Source: Eriocheir sinensis
Taxonomy: Eukaryota > Arthropoda > Malacostraca > Decapoda > Varunidae
Assembly: GCF_024679095.1 (NCBI RefSeq)
Contig: NC_066513.1
Span: 13,743,710 to 13,807,709, forward strand
DNA length: 64,000 nucleotides
Reading direction: 5' to 3'
A program made the position numbers and the translations under genes. Numbering within the stretch: position 1 is the stretch's first letter; each line of letters starts with the position of its first letter. Positions 36,696 to 49,882 of the stretch are shown here, in pieces. The notes beneath the pieces were generated by a model that was not told where the DNA came from, made no database searches, and worked only from the letters and a program-made list of their open reading frames with translations.

Positions 36696-37217
36696 TTATT
36701 GTAGTTGTTATTGTTGTTATTGGTATGCTTTTTTTATATAAAGCAGCTTTTTTTGTAAGGTAGTAATATTGTTGTAGTTGTTTTTGTTGTTATTGGTGGT
36801 GTTTATGGTATTGTTTTTGTGATTGTTATTTTGTTGTTTTTTTATTTTTTATTGTTTTTTTTTCATTGTTATTTTCATGTATTTTGTTATTTTTTATCAT
36901 GTTTTATTGTTTTCCTGTATGTTGTTGCTGATTGTTATTTTTGTTTTTTGATATTTTTTTGTATTTTGTTATTTTGTTGGTTGTTGTTATTGTTCTTTTG
37001 TTGTTATATTCTTGTATTTTGTTATCGTGGATCATGTTCTTCTTCTTTTTTTCTGTTATTTTCTCGTATTTTGTTACTGTTGAATTTTTCGCCCTCGTCT
37101 CTGTGTTTTTGCGCTTCCTGTTCGTGTGGATTAATTATTTGATTAAAAGTTTTATTGTCACTCACCATGTATATTTTTTTTAAGCTGGCGCCGCTGCTGC
37201 ATTTCTGTCACTCTTAT

Positions 37218-37224
<7 letters not shown>

Positions 37225-37280
<56 letters not shown>
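37225..37280. repeat. (TC)n microsatellite
   Basis: A CT tract of about 56 bp. The flanks at 37,285-37,450 carry two similar TTCT(G)CC/TCGTGTTCTTATTC units about 110 bp apart. Confidence 0.95.
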
Positions 37281-37284
<4 letters not shown>

Positions 37285-37504
37285 GTTCTGCCATGTTCTT
37301 ATTCTTAGTGCAGGTGTTACTACCAATTATTATCGTTTCCTTCTCTCATATTTTCGTTTTCTTTCCCTTTCTTTTGTATTTTTTTTTTTTTTTACTTCTG
37401 TCGTGTTCTTATTCCCGGTTCAACTTTTCATACTAATTATTCTCCTTTCCCTCTTTCTCTTATCTTCGGTTTCCTCTCCTTTCTTTGCCGTGTTTCTTGT
37501 GTCT

Positions 37505-37600
37505 CGTTCAATTCATCAAGACACCTCTCCTCCACCTGGAAATGACCTCTTCTTTTGACCTCTCGTTCTTTTTTTCTTTTGCCGAAGCAGCGTTGAGCCG
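37505..37600 (+). mobile_element. LINE 3' coding-end fragment
   Basis: TCAAGACACCTCTCC, GAAATGACCTCTTC and GAAGCAGCG match in order the segment at 44,060-44,120, where they form the end of a LINE reading frame (SRRLSSRN then stop). It is therefore an independent truncated copy of the poly-A LINE family. A (GATA/GACA)n region follows at 37,612-37,720. Confidence 0.6.
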
Positions 37601-38044
37601 GCTCCTGATAAATAGATGGATATTGGTAGATAGATAGACAGGTAAATAGATAAATAGATAGACAGGTAGGAAGATAGATAGATAGACAGGTAGGTAGATA
37701 GATAGACAGGCAGATAGAAACTAAAGAACGATCGAAAAATATGAAAGGACAAAAATTAAAGAGAAAGGATAAAGATATAAATAATGAAACGGTATAAACA
37801 AAAAAGGGAGAAAGAGGGAGAGAAAACAAAAAATAAAGAAATAAGACAATAAGAAATAAAATCAAAGGACAGAAATGACGAAAAGACGTGAAAACAAGAG
37901 ATAGACAGATAGAGTTTATTTATTTATTTATTTTATTTATTTATTTATTTGTCCTTGAGATGCTGTAAGATAACGTACTAAAATGGACTAATAAATACTA
38001 ATAAATAATAAACTACTAAATAAATTAATACCAAAACAAATACT

Positions 38045-38187
<143 letters not shown>

Positions 38188-38399
38188 TACAGGTGTGGGG
38201 TGTGTGTGTTACCTGCCCTTTCCTGTGCCCCGCCGGCCGCCAGGTAGCGTCAATCATTACATCATTAGCGGCTAAAAATACGAGTAATTAAAACGCTGCA
38301 GTATCGATTCCTGATGCTCCCGGGTAATTATCGCCGGCCAACTTCAAAAGAACCTCTAAAACGACTATTTGTTTTGTGATTCCGCCATTATGATTCTTT

Positions 38400-40500
38400 T
38401 GCTGTTGTTGTTCTTCAGTGGTGGAGTGGTGGTTGTGATCGTTTGTTTTGTTTTTCTTTTCTTAGTTGTTTTGTTTTCTTTTTGTTATCTAATGTCGGAA
38501 TGGCCGTTTGTTTTATCTTTTTGTTTTCTGGTTTTCTTTTTGTTCTTCAGTGATGTAATGGTTGTGATTATCGTTTGTTTTTCTTTGTTTTGTTTTCTTT
38601 TGTTTTTTGGGGGTGAGAGAGGCAATAAGTAAGTAGGATTTGTTTAGTAGTCATTATAATAACCAATAAGAATGACCTGACCTCCTTTATATTTTTTTTC
38701 TGTCTGTTTATATGTCTGTCTTTCTTTCTGTCTACCCTTCCATTTATCAATCTTTATTCATCTATTCATTCGTTCATCTATTCATTCATCCATATATTTA
38801 TCCCCCCCCCTACCCCCCCCACACACACATACCTATCTTTATTTACGTTTTTTTCTATAAATTCTACACACCCCTGACACTTGTTCAACTGAAGTCAACG
38901 TCGTAATTAAATGCTTCAATATTTACCACTAATTTTTCCACAGCTGGACAAAAGTTGAGCTGCGCCATATAATACTGGAGCTTTTTTATCCTCTACCATA
39001 ACCTTGACTTTTTGTGTTGTACGGCTCCCCTGTATGTTTTTTTCTTTTACTCATATTCCTTAAATAATCTATCGTCCTTTTCCTCATACACGTCCCCCTT
39101 GATGTGCTCTATGGAAACCTTTTTTTCTTCTAGGGGCTATTTTTGTCACAACCTACGTTATTAGTTTCCTAAGTTTGGTCATAAATTCGCTATTCTCATC
39201 AGACTTCCTAACTACTGATTCCCTAATGTTTCTCTAAAGTTTTCCTGTACACGAACACGCCTCTTTATCTCCATAGTAGCCGAGCGTAACTTTTAATATT
39301 TTCCATCGCTTTGATAACACGATCTTCGCTTCTAGTCGGTGTATTCTCTTCGCCTCTCCCCTTTGTTCTCTTCCCGTTGCCTTCTTAATCTTCCCGTCTC
39401 CTCCTCGCTCTCTTCTCTTCATTTCTCGATCTCTTCCCTTCTCCTCGATCGCTTCCCGTCTCCTTTGCCTCTCCCCTTTTCGTCATTCTCTTCTCGTCGC
39501 CTTCTCATTCTCTTTCTAAGGCGAGGGAAGTTTTCCAGCCACAAAAGCGGCCACCGAGACCCTTCGTGGCCCCCAAAGAAACGCTGTAAAGAAGGGAAGG
39601 AACGGGCGCTGGAGGAATCTTTGTCTTCCTATTTCTGGAGTGACTGAAGCCCTACAGGAAGGAAGGGAGGGAGGTAAATAGATAATGGTATAAGAGAAAA
39701 AGAGAGACAGAGTGAGAGAGAGGGGGACGTTGGGGTGAGCTGAGTCTCTGGTCGTGCCCCGCCTGAGTTCCATCGTGAGGTCTCGGGTTCAGGAGGAGGG
39801 TCGCCAGGGATAGTGGTGGAGTCGTGACTTTGAGCATCACGTGTCCACCATCGTGAGCACAGAGGGAGAGTCACTGACCGATTCTTGTGACCGTCGTAAG
39901 CGCTTCCAACGGGATTACTAAAACATACAACCGAGAGAGTATTGATTAGCTGCCTTTTTGTCTTCTGAGTCACGCTAATTCTTCTGGAAAACGTTGTAGA
40001 TATTATTTATTTTTATTTTTTACGAGAGAGAAGTGAGTAAACCAAATGTAAAATAAATTAAAACAAAAGTATATCGCAACTCGCTGCTCATACGAAACAT
40101 CGATACCAAAGAGGGCTCCAAACAGTTACGTATGAATTTAGAATAAAAAGATGTCTTGATACCCCCCACTTTGAAAGAATTTGAAAGAAATAAACAGATT
40201 GAAAGAAGGTTGTTCCAGAGTTGACTGAGAAAAAGATGAAACAATGAAAATTCTGGTTCAGTCTTGCATTATGAGGTTGGACAGCATAAGGATAGGCTTG
40301 GGTAGAACGTCTTATGCAGTGAGGTCGCGGTGGGCTCAAAGATGCTATTAGTAAGTCCAAAAGAGCAGTTAGCATGAAAATAGCGATAACAAATAGCAGG
40401 GAAAGCAACACTGTGGCGGATTTAAAGGGTATAGAAGACTCCCTCTCTCATTCTCTCTCGCTCTCGCTCTTTCTCTCTCTCATTATTGTTTCCTCCCCAC
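38400..40500. other. No gene recognised; mixed unique sequence
   Basis: 38,395-38,620 carries a near-duplication with TTCTTCAGTG, ATGGTTGTGAT and TTTGTTTTTC blocks about 140 bp apart. 39,330-39,510 is CTCTTC/CTCCTCG-rich. 39,510-40,440 is largely unique; short frames there (60-114 codons) show no recognisable domain. Confidence 0.5.
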
Positions 40501-40504
40501 CCCC

Positions 40505-40509
<5 letters not shown>

Positions 40510-40556
<47 letters not shown>

Positions 40557-40692
40557 GCCTCCTGACTCACCTATGCTAGCCTTAATTAAGAGGTTCGTGT
40601 CTGATGATTATTAAAAGCCTCTCCCCACGTCACTCCCGATAATGGCTTTGCTTTATCCCTGTTATTGGTAATTTAAGTTGCTCATTTAGACA

Positions 40693-40734
<42 letters not shown>

Positions 40735-40823
40735 AGTAGAGAGAAAAGCAACAGGTGGTCGAAAGGTAGAAGGGGTGGAGGAAAACATGAATTGAAAAAA
40801 AACTCAGTCTATATATAAACGTG

Positions 40824-40860
<37 letters not shown>
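40510..40860. repeat. (CA)n and two (GA)n tracts
   Basis: (AC)n at about 40,507-40,554, (GA)n at 40,696-40,729 and (GA)n at 40,830-40,860, separated by unique DNA. Confidence 0.95.
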
Positions 40861-40864
<4 letters not shown>

Positions 40865-41097
40865 TTTTTTCTAATTCAGGTGCAACTTAGGTTAATTAGC
40901 AAGGCATTAAGAGAGATATGGTGAGGGATTTTCCGGATTATTAGTGAAAGTGGATGAAGGGAAATGTGGGTGGAGACTCAAGGTAAAACGGTAAAGTGGG
41001 GGGCATACGCTTTAGAGGCGCGTGACTTCGGTGCTCATCTCCGTCACACTGGCATAGTTACCTGTACGCGGGAGCTGATTGATGTAACTTGACATGG

Positions 41098-41195
41098 CTA
41101 TAGTTTTTCTTTTATGGCGAGGGAGGCATCTCAAGGGCAAAAAAAAAGAAAAAAAGAAAACAATGAAAAAAATTCCCGCTTGGCGCTGCTCAAAA
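41098..41195 (-). mobile_element. LINE 3' tail fragment, copy D
   Basis: The plus strand reads TTTTATGGCGAGGGAGGCA, TCTCAAGGGCAAAAA, then TTCCCGCTTGGCGCTGCTC, the reverse complement of the poly-A LINE tail. Confidence 0.75.
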
Positions 41196-41241
41196 CAAAA
41201 GAAAAAAGTATTAGTGTGGTGTGATGTGGAAATGTGTAGTG

Positions 41242-41287
<46 letters not shown>
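41242..41287. repeat. (TG)n microsatellite
   Basis: About 23 TG units. Further on, 41,513-41,740 holds two 114-bp imperfect units marked by TGATGAGTC and TTTGG(T/A)GTCAGTGCA. Confidence 0.95.
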
Positions 41288-41288
<1 letters not shown>

Positions 41289-41837
41289 TAGTACTCTTCG
41301 GGTTGCCTATTCTATTAGTGTGTGTTGTAGTACAGTTATATGATTTCATGGAGTGTAAGTGGTCTAAGAATGTGTGTTACGCAGTGGTGAGTTGTTGTGT
41401 GTATGTGTGGTGATGGTGGTGGTGAGACGGTGTTTACCTAGAATCTTCCTTTAGCGCCCCCTGCTGTCAACATGAACCGTATTTACCTCTGCCTAGAAAA
41501 GGGTGTTTGCTGTGATGAGTCGTGGTGAGTATGTGATGGTGAGGTACTGTGTGGTGTGTGGCTTGCCTGTTTGAATGCAGTGTGACGTAAAAGGGACGTA
41601 ATTTGGTGTCAGTGCAATGTGTATTGTGATGAGTCTTGGTGAGGTGCTGTTTGTGTGGAGGCGTGGCTGGCGTGTTGAAGGGCAGTGTGACGTGAAAGAA
41701 GCGAAGGTAGTTTGGAGTCAGTGCAGTGCGTGTTGGCGTGTCTGTGTAGCGTGGTGAGGAAAGGGCGGTGAGGCGTGGGGAGGGCGCGAGGAAAGGTGGG
41801 CGGCGAGGGTACGTTTAGGCGAGGTTAGGTGAGGGAG

Positions 41838-42295
41838 AAAGAGGAGGAGGAAGCGACGTGTGTTCCGCTGAAGTTGAAGTAGCAAGTCAGAAGTTGAAAT
41901 CAAAACCACACGGTATAGAACATAAAAGGAAAATTCTACAAAGGTATGGATGTTTCAGTGACTAATATACATAATAACGAGATAGACGAAGCGAGGTGAG
42001 GTCCGCAGAAGTCGAGAGAGTAGCGGTTGAGAAGTTGATACCACAACCATAAAGTAGAGAAAGTCATTAAACTGAAATGATGGTTATACGGACATTGATA
42101 TCGAAGCCTCTAATGTTCACAATGACGATGAGGAGGAGGAAGCGGGATGAGATCCATCGGAGTTGAGAAAGTAGCGACTCGACCTTAATCAAAACTATAC
42201 ACCAGAGATTACGAAATTAAGATATAAAGGAGATTTGTACAAGAATAAGAATATTAAAGAAAACAATATCCACGATGAAGATAATGACTGTCAAC
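41838..42295. repeat. 139-151-bp degenerate tandem array
   Basis: GAAGCGA-, GAAGCGAGGTGAGGTCCG- and GAAGCGGGATGAGATCC-type starts occur near 41,848, 41,987 and 42,138. Each is followed by a GAAGTTGA/GAGTTGAGA block, an AAAACCA-like block and a GAGATT/GAAATT block. Three diverged units. Confidence 0.6.
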
Positions 42296-42914
42296 ACATT
42301 AGCACCTCATACATAAAAAAAGAGAAAGCGAAGAAAAACAAAATTAACAAATAAAATGGGCTATACATAAAAAAAAACTTACAAAAAAAATAGATGTAAC
42401 AAAAACCTAAGAATAAAAAGTATCAAATGCTAACCCTGATTAAAGAAAACGAAACAAAGACAAACAAAAATGTAACCCTAACTAAAGAAAACGAGACTAA
42501 CAAAAGACTTATAGTAACAAAAGAAAACGAAGCCAACCATTGCTCACAGAAAACACAGCACACGCAAGTCAGCCACAGTTCGAGGGGAGACTGAGCTGTT
42601 GCCAGACTCAGGGGGGGGGGGGGTGAATGGAGAGGGATAGGCTGTTTTGGTAGTTGATCGAATTATACCATTACTGCATCGTGGACTTGACAAACTGGAA
42701 ATAAGTCTTGACAGGTCTGGAAATGCTAGTAATAAAGGATGGGTGATGGGTGATGGTGGTGGTGGTGGTGGTGATGATGGTGGTGGTGGTAGTGAGTGGT
42801 GATGGTGGTAATGTCGTTGTTTGTGTATCGTGTAGTAAAAGTTAATTGGAGTTGTTTTATATTAGTTCTGTGACATACATAATTATTGTGTCCACGTAAT
42901 TATCTGATCCCGCG

Positions 42915-42917
<3 letters not shown>

Positions 42918-42963
<46 letters not shown>

Positions 42964-43086
42964 ACGTAATTGCTTGCCTCACCCGAAGTTCTCGTAATAA
43001 CGAAAGTTAATGCCTCGCCACCACTAGTTCGCCATCGCTGGGCGGCGCGGCGAGGCGGGGGTTGAGGAGGCCTGGGGAGGGGGGCG

Positions 43087-43143
<57 letters not shown>
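42918..43143. repeat. Two (CA)n tracts flanking a GC-rich island
   Basis: (AC)n at about 42,918-42,962 and 43,088-43,142 enclose about 125 bp that is GC-rich toward the right. The tracts are in the same orientation. Confidence 0.95.
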
Positions 43144-43144
<1 letters not shown>

Positions 43145-43146
<2 letters not shown>

Positions 43147-43745
43147 AGGTCAGTATTTTCCTTCAAGCAACTCCCGAGAAAAAATAACGTTGACGGTTAA
43201 GAATGTGCATAATAGTATTGTTTTTTGCCTAAGCCCAATAAGAAGTATATGGAGTTAAATCGCTAAAACGAGGATACTTAACGTCATAATGTATGTTTTA
43301 ATTTACATATGCGTGTGCCTTGTTAAATAAAAGTTACTATAAAACTTATTCATTTATAACAGATTTCTGTAAGTTATGAACACTTTTACTCGTAATTCAT
43401 ACTTTTAAATAAATTATGTAAATATTCTCAACTTTGATACGCCTTAACTCGACTACTTGTCAGTCTTACGAGCGAGTTTATTTTAATACTTTAATAAGAA
43501 CAGTAAGAAGATAAGTAAAATTTCGCTCATTCAAAAGCAGAAATCAGGTTTTTCTTTCAGTTGTTTAGAGCTCCCAAAGTACTCGCCGTAACCCACACCT
43601 GCACGTCATGAAGGAACAATATACAGCAGCTGGGGTCTGGGGTGTTTCACTCTGGCCGGCAGCCGCCTCATTACCGCCTGGCTGCCGGCTAACGTACCCG
43701 CGCGAGGCTGCTCACCGTCAAGGGCCAGCGTGACGCGTAATTAGC
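43145..43745. other. AT-rich unique sequence, no gene
   Basis: About 600 bp with no repeats that I can define, AT-rich to 43,560 and GC-rich from 43,590 to 43,745. It is one of the few stretches in the window without simple repeats. (GAT)n follows at 43,751-43,773. Confidence 0.55.
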
Positions 43746-44015
43746 GGCGGATGATGATGATGATGATGATGATGGTAGTGGTTGTAATTAGTGATGATAA
43801 TAATATGCTGATTCTTGTGGTTGTGGTGGTGGTGATCATAATAGTGTTTTCCGACTGTTTTGTTGGTTATGCCGTACTGAAAGATAAAGATAGAGACAAA
43901 CAGACAAGCATCAAACAGACAGAGACGTATGAGGGGAGAAGAGTCTAATACACATACAGACGCTTTAATAGGTACAGACTACGGTGATAGGCCAAAGAAA
44001 ACGCATCAAACAAGA

Positions 44016-44192
44016 CAGCCTATGACTTCAACTCTTTCAAGATGAGGGTATCAAGACGCCTCTCCTCCCGAAATTGACCTCTCTTTCGGCCACCTCCTTG
44101 GATTCTTTTTAGGAGCAGCGAGTATAATATTTTTTATTGTTTCCTTTTTTTTGTGCCCATGAGCTGTCTCCTTTGTTGTAAAAAAAAAAGCA
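44016..44192 (+). mobile_element. LINE 3' end with coding terminus, copy E
   Basis: The longest member of the poly-A LINE tail family. It translates to FNSFKMRVSRRLSSRN followed by a stop near 44,078, resembling the C-terminal end of RT proteins (compare NSFKYRIDRH in the CR1-like copy at 24 kb). The UTR continues with GGAGCAGCGAGT, a T-rich stretch, CCCATGAGCTGTCTCC, TTTGTTGT and a 10-A run. This copy explains the ten or so shorter tail fragments across the window. Confidence 0.75.
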
Positions 44193-44349
44193 TAGAACAG
44201 TAGGATTCCCGCGACAAAGCTTCAGGCTACTGTCGAAGCTGGAACTAACGAACCTTAAAGTCCTCGAGAGAGAGATAGAAGGACCCGTATTGTATATAAG
44301 CCAGACGTAACAAAGGCTTAGGTACTTGTGTGGGGGGAGCAATCTACTA

Positions 44350-44560
44350 ATGAGATAGGGAGGATGTGGAGGAAAGGGGAAACAAGTAGAGGAAACTGGG
44401 AAAAATTGGAGGAAAAGGCGAAGAAGTGGAGGAAAGGAAGAAGAGGAGGAAAGGGAGAAGAACTGGAGGAACGGGGAAGTGGAGGAAAGGGGGAAGAAGT
44501 GAAGGAAAGGGAGAGGAAGTGGAGGAAAAAAGGGAAAATGTGGAAGGAAGACAAAGGAAG
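44350..44560 (+). repeat. Purine minisatellite (GTGGAGGAAAGGGGAA)
   Basis: Imperfect units of about 18-24 bp based on GTGGAGGAAAGG. The 111-codon lysine/glutamate frame across it is an artefact. Confidence 0.75.
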
Positions 44561-44576
44561 AAAGCGTAAAGAGATA

Positions 44577-45161
<585 letters not shown>

Positions 45162-45633
45162 AGGTAGGAGGTATTAAGTGATGGCGAAGTAGAAGGAAAG
45201 GGAACAGGTGAGGAAGGTAGTACAGGTAATGAGAAACACCTGTGCGTGAAAATTAAAGTTAATAAGTAGTTGAAAAAAGTATGGTAGGAGTAGTAGTAGT
45301 AGTAGTAGTAGTGGTGGTAGTAGTAGAGGTTATGGCAGTAATAACAGAGGTAATATTTTAGGATGTAGTAAAGACATTTAATATATATAGTTTCCTTCCC
45401 CTCTCAGATCTCCTCTTTCTCCCCTTTCCCTCCTCTCTCTCCTTCATATTTCACCTTCCCTCTCGTCCTCTTTTTTATCTACATCCATTTCCTTTCTTCC
45501 TCTCATCTCGCCTCCCTTCACACTCTTATTTTGCTCCTTCCTCCTCCTCCTTCTCAACCCACTCTCTCCCTCTCACTCTCCAATGTGAATCATACCTCTA
45601 AATTATGAATGTTCCTGGCTATGATGTAAGTTC

Positions 45634-45636
<3 letters not shown>

Positions 45637-45696
<60 letters not shown>
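45637..45696. repeat. (TC)n microsatellite
   Basis: A CT tract of about 60 bp in a pyrimidine-rich context. Confidence 0.95.
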
Positions 45697-45699
<3 letters not shown>

Positions 45700-45839
45700 T
45701 TTTTTATTTTGTTACTTAAACATACATACATATTTACAAAGACCCAAAGGTGCACTGCCGTGTGCTGCCTATTCAAAGGGCATAGTCTATATGAGAGAAA
45801 AAATATCTAAAGATAAAAACGTACATTATATACATATAT

Positions 45840-47158
45840 AGCCACACTGCACTGTCATATATATACACTGCACTGTCATTTACAGTGTCATTGGGGTAGG
45901 AAGTGTGCTTCTCCAGTGGTGGGCCGCCAGCTTAACTTCTTGTGTGTTCATCCCACGGACGTGAGGGACGGTGGCCGTGAACACATTCCACATCCGGGAG
46001 ACCCTACTCACAAAGGTGCTTTGGTGCTGGCTGGTGCGGGAACGTGGCACCTCCATTGCGTCACCACCGTTCTCGTGTCCCGCGTAGTGACTCTCGGAGG
46101 TTGACGTAGTCCCGCCAGGTGTGGCACTTCCTGCACCTGTGCTTTGTGGAGAACAACAAGCGCTGCGACATCTCTGCGGTGTTCCAGTGAATCGACGGAG
46201 CTGGGAGTCTCCGTCTGGGCTGGGGGGTCTGCAGCATCAACCAGTCGCAGCGCCCGTCGCTGGATGCTGTCGTGTCTCCCGCTGTGCGAGGCAGCGTACT
46301 ATAGGTAAGGCCGTATCTGGGCCTTGTAGAGCAGGAGCCTCCCTTTTCTGTCGAGGAAGCTGGCCACCCTTCGCAGGCAGGAGACTCTGTGGGAGGCCTT
46401 TTGGGCAATGTGTTTGATGTGACTATCAAACCGTAGCCCTCGATCCACTTCCACTCCCAGAATCTTGACGGATTCCCGGAGTGGGAGGGGGATGCCGCCA
46501 AAGCATAGCCTCCCCTCCACTGCTGGCCCGGCAGTGGGGGATCGAGAGACCACCATTGCCTCGGTCTTTTCCGGGGCAAAGGTCACCTGCCAGCGGGCAC
46601 CCCACTCCTGTAGCACCTTCAGCTGCTGATTGACCTCATCAGCAGCTCGCTCACTGTCTTGTCGGGGGTAGGTGCAGGAGAGAGTGCAATCATCAGCGTA
46701 AGCTGAGATTGCCGGCAGCTGCTGGAGAAGGTCGTCCATGTAAATATTCCACAGGACTGGCTCCAGCACTGAACCCTGTGGCACTGATGCCTCCACTGGC
46801 AAGGACTCAGACGCCTGCCCGTTAACGACGACCTGGAGCGTCCTTCCTTGCAGGTAGTCTCCCAGGAGCTGAAGGAGGTCGCCTTGGATGCCCTTATCGC
46901 GGAGCTTCTCGAGGAGGCCACCGTGCCAAACTCTGTCGAAAGCACCCGCTATGTCCAGGGCCACCACGACGGTGTCCAGGCCGTCGTCAAGGGCGTCCTG
47001 CCAGCTCTTGGTGAGAAGCATGAGCAGATCAGAGGTGGACCAGCCAGGTCTGAACCCAAACTCATCTTCCCGGCGAAGAGGCTGGCCAGCAGCTGGGCTT
47101 TCTCCTTGCTGCTGGTGGCTACCGTCCCGTCTAGCCTTGTGAGAGGAGGAATCGTGTC
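45840..47158 (-). mobile_element. Jockey-like non-LTR retrotransposon, minus strand
   Basis: The element covers an RT-coding remnant (47,155 to about 45,886). Its 3' terminus is made of a reiterated TGACAGTGCAGTG with TATATATA at about 45,840-45,885. It is bounded at its 5' side by a C-run and (TC)n tract starting at 47,159. It differs in sequence from the CR1-like copies. The clade name is a similarity-based guess. Confidence 0.8.
45886..47155 (-). pseudogene. Reverse transcriptase, internal deletion and one stop
   Basis: Read on the minus strand, a pre-RT segment ends in LLASLFAGKM near 47,056. The next readable residues are EFGFRPGW in another frame, so RT motifs normally between (the NYRPISL block) are deleted. 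From 47,021 a continuous frame shows LDIAGAFDRVW (motif A, first catalytic Asp), SVPQGSVLEP, the catalytic YADD (46,700-46,689), KTEAMV and VKILGVEVD, then a TAG at about 46,299-46,301 after RPYL. The same frame continues through QRRALRLVDAA and MWNVF to a stop near 45,888. Apart from the deletion and the TAG, which likely replaced a glutamate codon, this is the best preserved RT in the window and so probably the youngest. It lacks an endonuclease. Confidence 0.9.
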
Positions 47159-47350
<192 letters not shown>

Positions 47351-47389
47351 CCAAACACAATGTCCTTAAAGCGACTGTAATCTAACTTG

Positions 47390-47420
47390 GACCCCCCCCC
47401 CCCAAAAAAAAAAAAAAAAT
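47390..47420. repeat. C-run followed by A-run
   Basis: About 12 C then about 17 A. A GGGGAGG-rich patch follows at 47,505-47,570. Confidence 0.9.
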
Positions 47421-47701
47421 TAGGGATCTTCTTTTAGCGTAAAATGTGACCTTGAATATATGTTAAGGAACAGGTGAGCGCCACACAGGTATAAAGGGAG
47501 GAAGAAGAGGAGGGGGGAGGAAAGGGGAGGGGAGGGGTGGGGGGGAGGGGGGGGAGGGGAGGTAGAAGTAAGTGCCTGGCAAACAAAAATGGACTTGTAG
47601 ATGAGTTGACAAACAGTTCATTTTCCTGTGCAATGTGAGTCGCGTGTTTCTTGACATTCACTACCTAGTCTTTGGCACGAGATCACACACTGCGGTCGAC
47701 G

Positions 47702-47704
<3 letters not shown>

Positions 47705-47749
<45 letters not shown>

Positions 47750-47840
47750 CACACGGGAAGCTGTGGGCGTGGAGAGACTTGGGGCAGGTGTGTGTGTCAG
47801 TCTGTGTGTGTGTGTGTCTGTGTGTGTGTGTGTGTGTGTG
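47705..47840. repeat. (CA)n then interrupted (TG)n
   Basis: (AC)n at 47,705-47,745 and TG-rich tracts at 47,788-47,840 are inverted, with a spacer of about 45 bp. Confidence 0.93.
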
Positions 47841-48387
47841 CCCCTGGGAGCTGTGTGTTAGTGCGGGTGGGGTGTGAGCGGCATGAGGTGGGGTGGCCGC
47901 GGCGTGAGGGTGAGGCTGAGAGGACCAAGAAACGAAAAGAGACGTGAATTGTGTCTTTATTTAGCGCCACGTCTTGACGGCTCGCAGTGTTACGTTGTTT
48001 TTAGTGCGTGTGTGTGCGTGTGTTTGGAAGGGAAAGAAAAACGTGGAGGATATCGTGTTTGTGCTTTACGTTGAGTGCGTCCTTTTATTAATTTTTAAGG
48101 CATCATATTTTGTTTTTGTTTTGTTTATTTTTCTCGATTGTGGTGGATACGAGTACGTGGAACTGATATTTTGAGCCTCTGTTTAATCCTACTCACTCTC
48201 TTCGTATTATTATTATTATCGTTTACGTTTATTCATCAGTTTTTCAGTGTGAGGAAATGTGATTATGAGGAAAAAATAAGTTAAATAGTGCCAAGTTTTA
48301 TATCAACCTGTTTTTTTGTTTTTTTTTGTAAGTGAAGCGGAATAAAAATGAAAGAAAAAAGGAATAAAAGGGAATCACGTTGGTGAG

Positions 48388-48445
48388 TCAGTAAAGGAAG
48401 CAGCTCAAGGGCAAAACTTAAAGAAAACAAAAATTCCCGCTAATA
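48388..48445 (-). mobile_element. LINE 3' tail fragment, copy F
   Basis: The plus strand reads CAGTAAAGGAAGCAGCTCAA, GGGCAAAACTTAAAG and ATTCCCGCTAAT, the reverse complement of the LINE tail family. Confidence 0.7.
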
Positions 48446-48449
48446 AAAA

Positions 48450-49660
48450 TAGAAAATAAAAGCTGTATATACATGTAAGGGAGTAAAGAGCAGTGGATAA
48501 AGGAAAAAATCATAAAAGGTAAATCATGTTGGTGAACCATCGGGAAACGAACTTGAATATACACATGAAGAAATAAAGAACAGTAAAAAAAAGAAAAAAA
48601 AAGTAATAAAAAATAAATGATGTTGGTGAGTCAGAGAAAATAAAGGTTGAATACACACACAAAGGCGTAAAAAAAAGTGGATAAAAAAAAATCAAGTAAT
48701 AAAAAAGAAATTCAGTTAGTAAGCCACGAAAATAAAGTTGAATGTACAGGAATAAAGGAATAGAGACCAGTGAATAAAGGTTCTCAAAGGATGAACCTCT
48801 CGGCCATTACATAATTAAGGACCTTCCAATCTCTTAAGTGAATACCTCCCCTTGAATATTTTCCTCGTGTCTTCGTGTTTGTCTTCCTCGGCCGCGACCT
48901 AAGAGGAAAACTTTTTAACGAAGCACCGGAAATATAATGTTACGGCCACTCAGTATAAAAAAAACATACAAAAATATCTAGAAAAAAGGGAAAATATGAG
49001 AAATACCCACACGTGATGTTAGTTCATTAATTAGCGGGCCTAGTCATCACCTGTAATCCCTCACCTGTGAAATGCCGTGAAATTAATGAGAAAAAAATAT
49101 CGGTTTCTGGAAAGGAAAAGTAACCTGGTATTAATATATTGAATAAAAAAGATGAATTATTGAAAAATGATAAAAAAAAAACTTAATGGAAAGAAAAATA
49201 AACCTACTAATGTAATGTAGGAATGAAATTATGAAAAAAATAAATGCAATCCCTCGCCTGTGAAATGCCGAGAAAAAAATAATAAGAGAAAAGTTCCGTT
49301 CATGTAAAGAAAAAGTAACTTACCAATGAAACATAAAATAAAAAAATAGAGGAAAAATAATGAAAAAAATAGAGAATGAATAATAAATGAAAAATAAAGG
49401 AAAATACAAAGGTGAGTGAAAAAAATAAATAAAATAAAATAAATGAAAGGAAAACAAAGCAAATATGAATAGTTCTGTGAGACACAATGAGGAGGACGAT
49501 AACAGTAGACCCAATACCAGCACCTCCCCGTGACTTACATAGATTCACATAGACACAGACCACTAATACCACTGAAAAAAAAAATCCTCCAGGAAGTAAA
49601 AAAAACAAACAACCGTCACATGCAAACTATACATGGCAACAGTGAAGGCATGAAGAGGGG
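48450..49660. other. A-rich sequence with diffuse repeats, no gene
   Basis: 48,350-48,780 contains a weak 90-120-bp reiteration with AAGTTGAAT/ATAAAGAACAGT and GTTGGTGA(A/G)(T/C)CA motifs. 49,020-49,460 contains two related units with CACCTGTGAAATGCCG (49,060) and CGCCTGTGAAATGCCG (49,255). Minus-strand phenylalanine/leucine-rich frames are A-run artefacts. Confidence 0.55.
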
Positions 49661-49832
49661 GGGCTGCTCCTCCTCGTCCCCCTTCCCCCCTACCCCTCCT
49701 CCTCCTCCTCCTCTCTAGATCGGTGTTGCAGTGACGCGTGTTGGCAGTCAAAAAGGAATCGGATTAGCTTTAATGGATTTTGATGCTGAACCATGCGATA
49801 AGGCACGCGGCAGACTGGCTCGCGTGAGTATT

Positions 49833-49882
49833 GTGATTGGGTGATCCTCCTATTCGTTAGCTCCAATCGATCCAATCAGAGA
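49833..49882. promoter_or_regulatory. CCAAT-box cluster
   Basis: GTGATTGGG near 49,835 and CCAATCGATCCAATCAGAG at about 49,862-49,880 give three CCAAT-type motifs in 50 bp, in unique DNA just before a (TC)n tract. Confidence 0.25.

Noticed and set aside
46299..47021. Host gene encoding a polymerase
   Set aside because: Motif A, YADD and the surrounding residues are those of non-LTR retrotransposon RT, and the frame is broken by a deletion and a stop.
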